Assembly (NCBI GenBank): GCA_964528675.1
Contig: CAZGTU010000007.1
Location: 1-64,000, forward strand
DNA: 64,000 nucleotides
Origin: CAYRTD01 sp964528675
GTDB taxonomy: Bacteria > Bacteroidota > Bacteroidia > Bacteroidales > GCA-2748055
Reading direction: 5' to 3'
This document shows, piece after piece, positions 15,732 through 23,292 of this stretch. A program made the translations under genes and the position numbers. Each line of letters begins with the position of its first letter. The first letter of the stretch is position 1. The notes under the pieces are model-generated. The model searched no databases and had not been told where the DNA came from. It saw only the letters and a program-made list of their open reading frames with translations.

Positions 15732-18356
15732 ATGGACGATAGCAATATTAACAAAATACCGGAAGAGTTTGAACAGGAGCAGTTTGATGCCGGTTCAGAG
15801 GGCGGGGGAACTGATTTGCCTACCGTGAAACATCTCAATGGTATGTATGAGGACTGGTTTTTGGATTATGCTTCCTATGTAATCCTGGAAAGAGCGGTAC
15901 CTCATATGAATGACGGCCTCAAGCCTGTGCAGAGGAGAATTCTTCATGCAATGAAAAAACTGGATGATGGTCGCTTCAATAAAGTGGCAAATATCATTGG
16001 CCACACCATGCAGTACCATCCTCATGGAGATGCATCTATCGGTGATGCCCTTGTACAGCTTGGCCAGAAAGACCTGCTTGTAGAGACACAGGGAAACTGG
16101 GGAAATATTCTGACCGGTGACAGTTCAGCTGCACCCCGATACATTGAAGCCAGATTGTCAAAATTTGCTCTTGAGGTGGTATTCAATCCCAAAACTACCG
16201 ACTGGAAGCTATCTTACGATGGGCGAAACCAGGAGCCGGTGACACTTCCTGTGAAGTTTCCGCTGCTATTGGCACAGGGGGCTGAAGGTATTGCAGTGGG
16301 TCTCGCATCCAAAATCCTGCCACATAACTTCAATGAATTGATTGATGCCTCTATCGCATATCTTCAAAATAAACCTTTTGAATTATATCCGGATTTTCCC
16401 TCAGGCGGAATGGCAGATTTTTCAAGATATAACGATGGTTTGAGAGGAGGGGCGGTTAAAGTAAGGTCAAAAATTGAAAAACTGGACAGGAAAACCCTGG
16501 TGATCCGGGAGATCCCTTTTGGGAAAACAACTACCAGTGTTATTGATTCCATATTGAAAGCTAACGATAAAGGTAAGATCAAAATCAAGAAGATTGATGA
16601 CAATACCGCTGAGAATGTTGAATTATTGATCCATCTTGGTGCAAATGTCTCCTCTGACAAGACGATTGATGCTTTGTATGCATTTTCCGATTGTGAGGTT
16701 TCCATTTCACCAAACGGTTGTGTTATTGAAGAAGACAAGCCCAGATTTGTAGGTGTTAGTGATATACTAAAGATCAACACCGACAATACCCTTGATCTGT
16801 TGAGGAAGGAGCTCCAAATTAAACTTTCCGAGCTACAGGAACAGTGGCATTTTTCATCCCTTGAGAAAATATTCATTGAAAAAAGGATCTACCGCAGAAT
16901 TGAAGAATGTGAGACCTGGGAAGCAGTAATAGACACAATAGATAAAGGACTGGAACCTTATAAGAAATTACTCAGGAGACAAGTGACGCATGATGACATT
17001 GTTCACCTTACTGAAATAAAGATTAAGAGAATATCAAAATTTGATATTAAGAAAGCCGATGAATATATTAAAGGGCTGGACAATGAAATTGAAGAAGTTC
17101 AAAATCACCTCGATAATATTGTTGATTACACGATAAATTATTACCGTCAGATAAAGAAGAAATATGGAAAAGGCAGAGAGAGGAAGACGGAGATCCGGAG
17201 TTTTGAGAATATCGAAGCAACCAAAGTAGTTGTTGCCAATCAAAAGCTTTATGTGAACCGTAAAGAAGGATTCTTTGGGACCGGTCTCAAAAAAGATGAG
17301 CTTGTAGGGGAATGTTCTGATATTGACGAGATCATTGCCTTCCGGAAGGATGGCACATACGTGGTAAATAAAGTGGATGATAAAGTCTTTGTTGGAAAAG
17401 ATATTCTCCACATAGGGGTTTTCAAAAGAAACGATAAACGGACCATCTATAATGTCATTTATTATGATGGAAATACCGGCAATACCATGATGAAGAGGGC
17501 CCCGGTTACAGGCATTAGCCGGGAGAAGGAATACTGCTTTATCAAAGATCATAAAAATTCCCGTATACTTTATATGACAGCAAATCCGAATGGGGAAGCA
17601 GAAGTGGTGAAGATCTATCTTAAGCCGCGTCCAAGGCTCAAAAATCTCATCCTGGAAGTTGACTTCAGCGAGCTTGATATAAAGGGAAAAGGAGCAATGG
17701 GGAATATTGTCACCAAACATGCTGTACATAAAGTTGTTTTGAAGGAAAAGGGAGAATCAACGCTTGGAGGAAGAAAAATATGGTTTGATGAAGATGTGAA
17801 ACGACTTAATGTAGACGGACGCGGAAAGTTTCTGGGAGAGTTCAGCGGAGATGATCGTTTACTGGTTGTTACTAAGTCCGGTACTTTCCGAACAACAAAT
17901 TTTGATCTTGCCAATCATTTTGAGGATGATCTTTTAATGATTGAAAAGTTCAAGGAAAAGAAAATTTTCTCAGTGGCTTATTTCGATGCCGACCAGGATT
18001 ATTATTATGTAAAACGTTTTAGATTTGAAAATAATGAAAAGCCCCAGAGTTTTATAGGAGATAATCCTAAATCTGAACTGATAAGGATTACTGAGGTTGA
18101 TTATCCCAGGCTTGAACTTGTTTTCGGAGGAAAGAACGAGTCGAGAGATCCTGAAATTATTGAAGTAGCTGAATTTATTGGGGTTAAAAGTTTCAAGGCA
18201 AGGGGTAAACGTTTATCAACTTATGAAGTTTCTGTCATTAAAGAACTGGAACCTTTGAATGTGTCCGAAGAAGAGGCTAAGGAGGGAAATGATCATGAGG
18301 ATAATGATGGAGAAAATTCTTCTGACTCGGGCCAAATGTCATTAAACCTGGAATGA
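15732..18356 (+). CDS. parC: Type IIA DNA topoisomerase subunit A (topoisomerase IV ParC type)
   Basis: This 874-residue protein is the DNA-cleaving subunit. The catalytic tyrosine lies in SSAAPRYIEARLSK (about residue 137). The quinolone-pocket segment QYHPHGDASIGDALV has Ala where sensitive E. coli GyrA/ParC has Ser. The C-terminal half carries beta-pinwheel-like repeats (for example VNRKEGFFGTGLKKDE and TKSGTFRTTNFDL), then an acidic tail. It starts 15 bases after the B subunit, behind an aagaaag ribosome site. Its end is followed after 3 bases by the shikimate kinase gene. Confidence 0.9.
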   Translation: MDDSNINKIPEEFEQEQFDAGSEGGGTDLPTVKHLNGMYEDWFLDYASYVILERAVPHMNDGLKPVQRRILHAMKKLDDGRFNKVANIIGHTMQYHPHGDASIGDALVQLGQKDLLVETQGNWGNILTGDSSAAPRYIEARLSKFALEVVFNPKTTDWKLSYDGRNQEPVTLPVKFPLLLAQGAEGIAVGLASKILPHNFNELIDASIAYLQNKPFELYPDFPSGGMADFSRYNDGLRGGAVKVRSKIEKLDRKTLVIREIPFGKTTTSVIDSILKANDKGKIKIKKIDDNTAENVELLIHLGANVSSDKTIDALYAFSDCEVSISPNGCVIEEDKPRFVGVSDILKINTDNTLDLLRKELQIKLSELQEQWHFSSLEKIFIEKRIYRRIEECETWEAVIDTIDKGLEPYKKLLRRQVTHDDIVHLTEIKIKRISKFDIKKADEYIKGLDNEIEEVQNHLDNIVDYTINYYRQIKKKYGKGRERKTEIRSFENIEATKVVVANQKLYVNRKEGFFGTGLKKDELVGECSDIDEIIAFRKDGTYVVNKVDDKVFVGKDILHIGVFKRNDKRTIYNVIYYDGNTGNTMMKRAPVTGISREKEYCFIKDHKNSRILYMTANPNGEAEVVKIYLKPRPRLKNLILEVDFSELDIKGKGAMGNIVTKHAVHKVVLKEKGESTLGGRKIWFDEDVKRLNVDGRGKFLGEFSGDDRLLVVTKSGTFRTTNFDLANHFEDDLLMIEKFKEKKIFSVAYFDADQDYYYVKRFRFENNEKPQSFIGDNPKSELIRITEVDYPRLELVFGGKNESRDPEIIEVAEFIGVKSFKARGKRLSTYEVSVIKELEPLNVSEEEAKEGNDHEDNDGENSSDSGQMSLNLE

Positions 18357-18359
18357 TCC

Positions 18360-18890
18360 ATGAAGATATTTCTTATTGGATTCATGGGAAGCGGAAAAAC
18401 CACTCTGGGTAAAAAGCTTGCCCGGAGGATGGATTACAATTTTATTGACCTCGATGAATTTATAGAGACCAAAGAATCCAAAAAGATAAAGAAAATCTTT
18501 TCTTCCTATGGGGAGGAAAAGTTTAGAGTGATAGAAGCAGAAAACCTGAGACTTCTTGAAATCTTAAAAAATGTAGTAATTTCTACCGGAGGAGGGGCTC
18601 CTTGTTTTCATCATAATATGGACTGGATGAACAGAAATGGGCTCACAGTTTATTTGAAACATGATGTAGAAAGTCTTTTTTATCGCTTAAAACATGCAAA
18701 GAAAAAACGCCCCCTGATCAAAGGAATGACAAAAAGCAACTTGTTTAACTACATTCGCGATACTCTTGATTCAAGAGAAGAATATTATAACCAGGCTAAA
18801 ATTATTCTTGAGGGAAAATCCCTAAAACCCAAAGACCTGGAGGTCAGTATAAAAGAATATTTAAACTCCACCGGTCATGCGCCGGAATAA
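18360..18890 (+). CDS. aroK: Shikimate kinase
   Basis: This 176-residue protein phosphorylates shikimate with ATP in aromatic amino acid synthesis. It has the Walker A motif GFMGSGKTTLGKKLA (residues 7-21), the shikimate-binding DLDEFIE (32-38) and STGGGAPCF (about 76-84), and the LID segment KKRPLIKG. The start overlaps the region just after the parC stop, suggesting the same transcript. The last 16 bases overlap the convergent transporter gene. Confidence 0.93.
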   Translation: MKIFLIGFMGSGKTTLGKKLARRMDYNFIDLDEFIETKESKKIKKIFSSYGEEKFRVIEAENLRLLEILKNVVISTGGGAPCFHHNMDWMNRNGLTVYLKHDVESLFYRLKHAKKKRPLIKGMTKSNLFNYIRDTLDSREEYYNQAKIILEGKSLKPKDLEVSIKEYLNSTGHAPE

Positions 18891-19687
18891 TTGATGTTTC
18901 CGGCGCTGTCGGCCTCTCTTTTTTTAAATTCCTTATCCGGATCAAGATGAAGATACCTGGACAGGTAATGCGTTCCTATGTAAAAAGGGATTGTATCTAC
19001 AAGAGCAGATACCATTTTAAATATATAATTGGAAAGTACGAGTATCAGCAAGGCATGAAAAACAGTTTCTCCGGGAGTTATACTGATTGCTGCCGGAGCG
19101 TAATAATAGGTTATGGTTATCACTGCAATTGAATCCACCATCTGACTGGTGAGGGTTGATCCGTTGTTCCTGAGCCAGAGCATTTTCCCCCTGGTTAGTT
19201 TTCTCAGAAAATGAAATACATGTACATCAACAAATTGAGCTGTGAGATAAGCGATCATGGAAGCCACTGTTGCACCGAAGGTCCATTTTCTTATCTGGAA
19301 AAAAGTTCTGGAGGGGTCATCCATTGCGGGTAAGCCATCTTCCAGGAGTACAGGTTCAGGAGGGAGAACTCCACCAAGCCACAGGATGAACAATACCCAT
19401 ATATTCAAGATTAAACCGGTCCATACCACCATGTTGGCTCTTTTTTTTCCATAGAGCTCTGAAATAAAGTCGGTACAGAGGAAAGTGAGAGGATAAGGTA
19501 ATACACCAATAAAAACGATAAACGGAATCGTTTTCTCACCAATGGAAAATGATAGATCAATCTGACGAGAAATACCTAGAATATTTAGAATGGCAAGGGT
19601 TCCAAGGAAAAAGCCGGAAAGAAGAATGAACACACGTTCTCTCCGGCGGGCAATTTTTTTATCAACCTTATCCCCAAAGTCAAACAT
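18875..19687 (-). CDS. Queuosine precursor transporter (VUT/YhhQ family)
   Basis: This 270-residue protein has six or more membrane segments. Family marks are FIVFIGVLPYPLTFLCTDFISELYGKK near residues 53-79 and the later AQFVDVHVFHFLRKLTRG and NNGSTLTSQMVDSIAVI. VUT/QPTR proteins take up preQ0 or preQ1 for tRNA queuosine synthesis. I looked upstream (19688-19907) for a preQ1 riboswitch and saw none. It is convergent with aroK. Confidence 0.88.
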   Translation of the reverse strand: MFDFGDKVDKKIARRRERVFILLSGFFLGTLAILNILGISRQIDLSFSIGEKTIPFIVFIGVLPYPLTFLCTDFISELYGKKRANMVVWTGLILNIWVLFILWLGGVLPPEPVLLEDGLPAMDDPSRTFFQIRKWTFGATVASMIAYLTAQFVDVHVFHFLRKLTRGKMLWLRNNGSTLTSQMVDSIAVITITYYYAPAAISITPGETVFHALLILVLSNYIFKMVSALVDTIPFYIGTHYLSRYLHLDPDKEFKKREADSAGNINYSGA

Positions 19688-19907
19688 AGATACTGAATAT
19701 TCATTAAAAATAGAAAATATCCGGGATAAAGGCGCGATCCATCAGGTGAATGCAGGATATTTTTTCATTACTGCCAGGGAAACATAAGAATTTATAAATT
19801 GTTCAAAATTCGATGAAGGGCTAACTTTTCTGATTAGCTTTAATAATGATAAGCAGAGGTAGAGTAGAATTGAATTTACTGAGGGAATTCATGAATTTTC
19901 TTTAAAA

Positions 19908-21125
19908 TTATGCTTTCTGTAACTCCAGTACTTTCTCCCCGAATTCTTTTCCGAATGCAATGAATTTTCCCGCTTTATCATTATGGGGGTAAAATTTTTC
20001 TGCCAGGCCGTCAAGTGCAATTTTGAACTTAAGATTTGAGAGATGATCCTGCACGAGTTTCACTGCCTCACCGCTCCAGCCATAAGAACCAAAAGCAGAA
20101 GCCAGTTTTCCCTTATCACGAATAGGGTTTACAACTGAGAAAAGTTTGTAGACAGGGAACAGGGTGTTTTGATTGATGGTAGGCGAACCGATAATCAGTG
20201 CGTCTGCCTGAACAAGTTTGGACTCCATATCTCCAAGCGACATGGTTTCAATATCGATAAGCTCAACCTCAATTTCCCCTGCACTGCTAAGTCCTTTCAT
20301 AATATTTTGAGCCATTTCGGCTGTGTATCCATAAGCAGAAATATAGGCAATCAAAACCCTGTTTTTCAGAGATTTTGTTTTTTTAAGATATTCTGATGCC
20401 AGTTTTTCAGAAAGATCCACATATTTTTTCCAGTTAGAACGCAATATTGGGCCATGACCGGGACAAATTGCATTGATCTCCAGTGGCTTGATCTTGTCAA
20501 TGGCTTTTAACATGAACTTGCTGAAGGGCCTTAGTATTACATCAAAATAGTATTTAAATGCTTCATCATAATCTCCAACTTCATCATCAAACATTTTCTC
20601 ATCACAGAAATGGGCGCCAAAAGAATCGCATGTAAATAAGAGTTTGTCCTCTTCAAGATAGGAGTATATTGAGTCGGGCCAGTGCAGATTCGGAGCTCCA
20701 ATAATCCTTAGTGTTTTGTTTCCGAGATCGATTACATCCCCATCCTTTACTTTTTGCGATTTAAAATCTATATCGGTAATATCAGAGAGGTATTTTATTG
20801 CCTGTCCGCTACCCACAACAACAGCATTGGGAGCAAGCTCGAGCAAAGCTTTAAGGTTGCCGGAATGATCAGGTTCTGTATGATTGAGTACGATATATTC
20901 AATCTCCTCCGGATTACAGACCTTTTTAACTTTTTCTAAATATGTGTCCCTGAATTTCGCTTTGCTGGTATCAATTATGGTCTTTTTATCAGCATTGATG
21001 AAATATGAATTATAAGTGGTTCCGTACTCTGTTTCCATCACTATATCAAAGGTAACAATATCATAGTCGAGTATGCCTATCCAGGTTACATCTTCACTGA
21101 CTTTTAAAATTTTATCATCTTTCAT
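19908..21125 (-). CDS. Flavodiiron protein (A-type flavoprotein; O2/NO reductase)
   Basis: This protein has 405 residues from the ATG at 21123-21125. The N-terminal metallo-beta-lactamase-like diiron domain has NHTEPDHSGNL (His82, Glu84, Asp86, His87), with a distal His in ICPGHGP. The C-terminal flavodoxin domain has LIAYISAYGYTAEMAQNI near residues 265-282 and SPTINQNT. Flavodiiron proteins reduce O2 to water or NO to N2O with electrons from rubredoxin/ferredoxin, protecting anaerobic metabolism. The frame opens further upstream to 21227, but that stretch crosses a rho-independent terminator and lacks homology, so I use the internal start. Confidence 0.93.
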   Translation of the reverse strand: MKDDKILKVSEDVTWIGILDYDIVTFDIVMETEYGTTYNSYFINADKKTIIDTSKAKFRDTYLEKVKKVCNPEEIEYIVLNHTEPDHSGNLKALLELAPNAVVVGSGQAIKYLSDITDIDFKSQKVKDGDVIDLGNKTLRIIGAPNLHWPDSIYSYLEEDKLLFTCDSFGAHFCDEKMFDDEVGDYDEAFKYYFDVILRPFSKFMLKAIDKIKPLEINAICPGHGPILRSNWKKYVDLSEKLASEYLKKTKSLKNRVLIAYISAYGYTAEMAQNIMKGLSSAGEIEVELIDIETMSLGDMESKLVQADALIIGSPTINQNTLFPVYKLFSVVNPIRDKGKLASAFGSYGWSGEAVKLVQDHLSNLKFKIALDGLAEKFYPHNDKAGKFIAFGKEFGEKVLELQKA

Positions 21126-21179
21126 CTTTACTGAATTTAAGGTGAATTGCAAAAATATGAATAATCGAGGATAAAACAA

Positions 21180-21216
21180 CAAAAAACCGCCCTCCCAAAA
21201 GGAAGACGGTTTTCTT
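21180..21216 (-). terminator. Rho-independent terminator after the Lys/Cys-rich peptide gene
   Basis: On the - strand a stem AAACCGTCTTCC pairs with GGGAGGGCGGTTT (two wobbles) across a TTTTG loop, followed by a T-rich run. It lies 25 bases after the stop of the gene at 21242-21490. Confidence 0.85.
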
Positions 21217-21241
21217 AACAAACGCATTAATCATTACTTAT

Positions 21242-21490
21242 TTACCCTTTATCTCCGCAAGATTTTGATTTTTTTGAACTGCAATCGGATTTCTTTTCTT
21301 TTGTCTGGCAGTCTGCGCTTTTCTGCTTATCTTTTTTAGCTTTCTTAGCATCCTTATCTTTTTCAGCGGTTTTTGGCTTTTCTTCATCTACATTGACCAC
21401 AACGGGGCTGTTTACATCTGCTGAATAAACAGGTACAGAAACTGCTAGAAAAAATACAACGACTGTTAAAATTGATAATAATTTTTTCAT
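21242..21490 (-). CDS. Small secreted Lys-rich, Cys-containing protein of unknown function
   Basis: This protein has 82 residues. The signal peptide is MKKLLSILTVVVFFLAVSVP, with cleavage after VYSA (about residue 24). The mature part of about 58 residues is mostly Lys, Asp, Glu and Ser (for example KDKDAKKAKKDKQKSAD). It ends with three spaced cysteines in DCQTK, SDCSS and KSCGDKG. There is no recognisable domain. It is a single-gene unit with its own terminator at 21180-21216. The composition suggests binding of polyanions or metal, but this is a guess. Confidence 0.72.
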   Translation of the reverse strand: MKKLLSILTVVVFFLAVSVPVYSADVNSPVVVNVDEEKPKTAEKDKDAKKAKKDKQKSADCQTKEKKSDCSSKKSKSCGDKG

Positions 21491-21575
21491 GACTTAGGTT
21501 TTTTAAATTTGAATTGATTCAAAGATAAAGAGTGGAAGAACTAAGCCATGTTAACCGGCTGTTAAAAAAAGGAAT

Positions 21576-22244
21576 TTAATGCTTTTTTAACAAAGCGACG
21601 GGGGTTATTATTCCTTTAACTTTATCTCCCGCCTTAACCGTTGGCTCTGCACTCAAGGGAAGGTAAATATCTACACGGGATCCGAATCTTATAAAACCCA
21701 TTTCGTCTCCCGTTTGAACCTTCTCTCCGACCTTTGAGTAGTACCTGATACGCCGGGCAACAAAACCGGCAATTTGCCTGATCATTATCTCTGTTTTACC
21801 AGGGGTTTCTATCACTGTGGTATTTCTTTCATTCAATTCTGAAGATTTAGGATTCCATGCTACCAGGTATTTTCCGGGATGATATTTATAATATTTCACT
21901 TTCGATGAAACAGGAAACCAGTTTATATGTACATCCCAGACCGACATAAAAACTGAGATCATAAGCTTTTTTTCCTGAAAATATTCATCTTCGAAAACCT
22001 CTTCAACGGCAACAACCTTACCATCGGCTGAAGAAAAAACCAGGTCTTCCCGGATTTCCGGATTTCTTTCAGGTTTCCTGAAAAAACGAAATACAAAAAT
22101 GAGAAATAACAAAGAGACAAGATTAAAAATATAAGTAAGGACGGGAGGTTCGAGAAAGAGATATAGTATATAATTTAAAACAATCAGAAAAACTGCAAAA
22201 ATTGCAATTATTCTAATACCTTCTTTATGTATTCTTATTTTCAT
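21576..22244 (-). CDS. psd: Phosphatidylserine decarboxylase, short (PSD-A) type
   Basis: This protein has 222 residues from the ATG at 22242-22244; an adjacent TTG could add one residue. It makes phosphatidylethanolamine. Two N-terminal membrane segments (IIAIFAVFLIVLNYIL and YIFNLVSLLFLIFVF) precede the domain with FSSADGKVVAVEE. The autocleavage site is Gly-Ser in GFIRFGSRVDIYLP, which yields the pyruvoyl group. It lies 10 bases after the cdsA stop, so the phospholipid pathway genes are clustered. Confidence 0.93.
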   Translation of the reverse strand: MKIRIHKEGIRIIAIFAVFLIVLNYILYLFLEPPVLTYIFNLVSLLFLIFVFRFFRKPERNPEIREDLVFSSADGKVVAVEEVFEDEYFQEKKLMISVFMSVWDVHINWFPVSSKVKYYKYHPGKYLVAWNPKSSELNERNTTVIETPGKTEIMIRQIAGFVARRIRYYSKVGEKVQTGDEMGFIRFGSRVDIYLPLSAEPTVKAGDKVKGIITPVALLKKH

Positions 22245-22256
22245 CAATGTTTAAAT

Positions 22257-23069
22257 TTAATAAACCACAAGGTAAAGATACATGAATACAAAAGGAACCG
22301 AAAAGAAAAATGAATCAAACCGGTCAAGAGTACCTCCATGACCCGGCATGAGATAACCGGAATCCTTAACTTCTACATTTCTTTTAAGAGCCGATTCAAC
22401 AAAATCACCAAGTGTTCCTGTTACCGATATTAAAATGGCAAGGACAATCCAGTGTATGATCTCAATTATGTTGAAATAATTAGACATAAATATCGATCCG
22501 CCAACTGCAAATATAAGACCTCCAATTGCTCCCTCCCATGTTTTTTTTGGTGAAACTGAAGGTAACATTCTGTTTTTCCCCAGTTTTGAACCTGTAATAT
22601 ACGCAAAGCTATCAAAGAGCCATATCAATATGAATATACCAAGTGGAAGTTCAAAATGATAATTAGTTGTATGAAAAGCTAAAAAGGGAATAAGGGATAA
22701 GGGTACACTTATGTAAAAAATTCCTAAGATTGTAGGACCCCAGGACCTGAAAACTGTTGAAGATTTGTAAAACAATGGAATTACTGCCAGTGCGGGAATG
22801 ATTAGAATGCTTAAGAGAAGAAATTTTAGTTGCATTATGGATGAGGCCGCCAGGTAAGCTAGGGTATAAATAAAAACTCCCGAAAGAATTCCCGGGAGTT
22901 TATAAGGTAAAAATTTACTTTTATATGAAAGATTATAAAACTCGATTAAAGCAAGCACATTGATAAGCAAAAAAAGCAGAAACATTCCTGTTTCATGGAC
23001 AATTAAAAGTCCGGCTATAACAAGAACGAAAATAATTCCACTTATTGATCTTATGAGCAGGTTTTTCAA
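22257..23069 (-). CDS. cdsA: Phosphatidate cytidylyltransferase
   Basis: This 270-residue multispanning protein makes CDP-diacylglycerol from phosphatidate and CTP. The signature VSPKKTWEGAIGG and the CTP_transf_1 stretch GTLGDFVESALKRNVEVKDS ... PGHGGTLDRFDS near the C-terminus are clear. The start is a TTG at 23067-23069, overlapping the TGA of the DUF2007 gene (TTGA). The next ATG would remove the first membrane segment, so TTG is favoured. Confidence 0.93.
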   Translation of the reverse strand: MKNLLIRSISGIIFVLVIAGLLIVHETGMFLLFLLINVLALIEFYNLSYKSKFLPYKLPGILSGVFIYTLAYLAASSIMQLKFLLLSILIIPALAVIPLFYKSSTVFRSWGPTILGIFYISVPLSLIPFLAFHTTNYHFELPLGIFILIWLFDSFAYITGSKLGKNRMLPSVSPKKTWEGAIGGLIFAVGGSIFMSNYFNIIEIIHWIVLAILISVTGTLGDFVESALKRNVEVKDSGYLMPGHGGTLDRFDSFFFSVPFVFMYLYLVVY

Positions 23070-23269
23070 CTTTTAAATTTACTTATTAATCGCTTGGCTC
23101 TTATTGCATCATCTTTATCAACATACAATTCAATTTCTCCGAAGTGATAACTTGAGTCCTGTTTGTTGATGGAAAATGAAATTATATCATGGTCTGCCAG
23201 ATACTTCTTAAGCAATTCAATTTCATAAGCCTTATTACTTGTATAAACAACTAATTTATCATCGATCAT
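23066..23269 (-). CDS. DUF2007 domain protein
   Basis: This 67-residue protein has the DUF2007 (putative signal-transducing protein) fold: KLVVYTSNKAYEIELLKKYL, then ISFSINKQDSSY, and the terminal VDKDDAIRAKRLISKF. It is a ferredoxin-like small domain of unknown function. It lies between ftsH and cdsA and overlaps cdsA by 4 bases, so it is translated in the same operon. Confidence 0.85.
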   Translation of the reverse strand: MIDDKLVVYTSNKAYEIELLKKYLADHDIISFSINKQDSSYHFGEIELYVDKDDAIRAKRLISKFKS

Positions 23270-23292
23270 TTTTGGAGAATTGAGAATAGGGT

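Noticed and set aside
14000..18000. Several long antisense frames opposite the topoisomerase genes
   Set aside because: They mirror the codon pattern of the strongly supported sense genes and show no domains.
19688..19907. Possible preQ1 riboswitch before the queuosine-precursor transporter
   Set aside because: I looked for the hairpin followed by an A-rich tail and CTAA-type pseudoknot partner on the - strand and found none.
21126..21227. Upstream extension of the flavodiiron protein frame
   Set aside because: It reads through a strong rho-independent terminator and lacks family homology; the internal ATG at 21123-21125 gives the canonical N-terminus.
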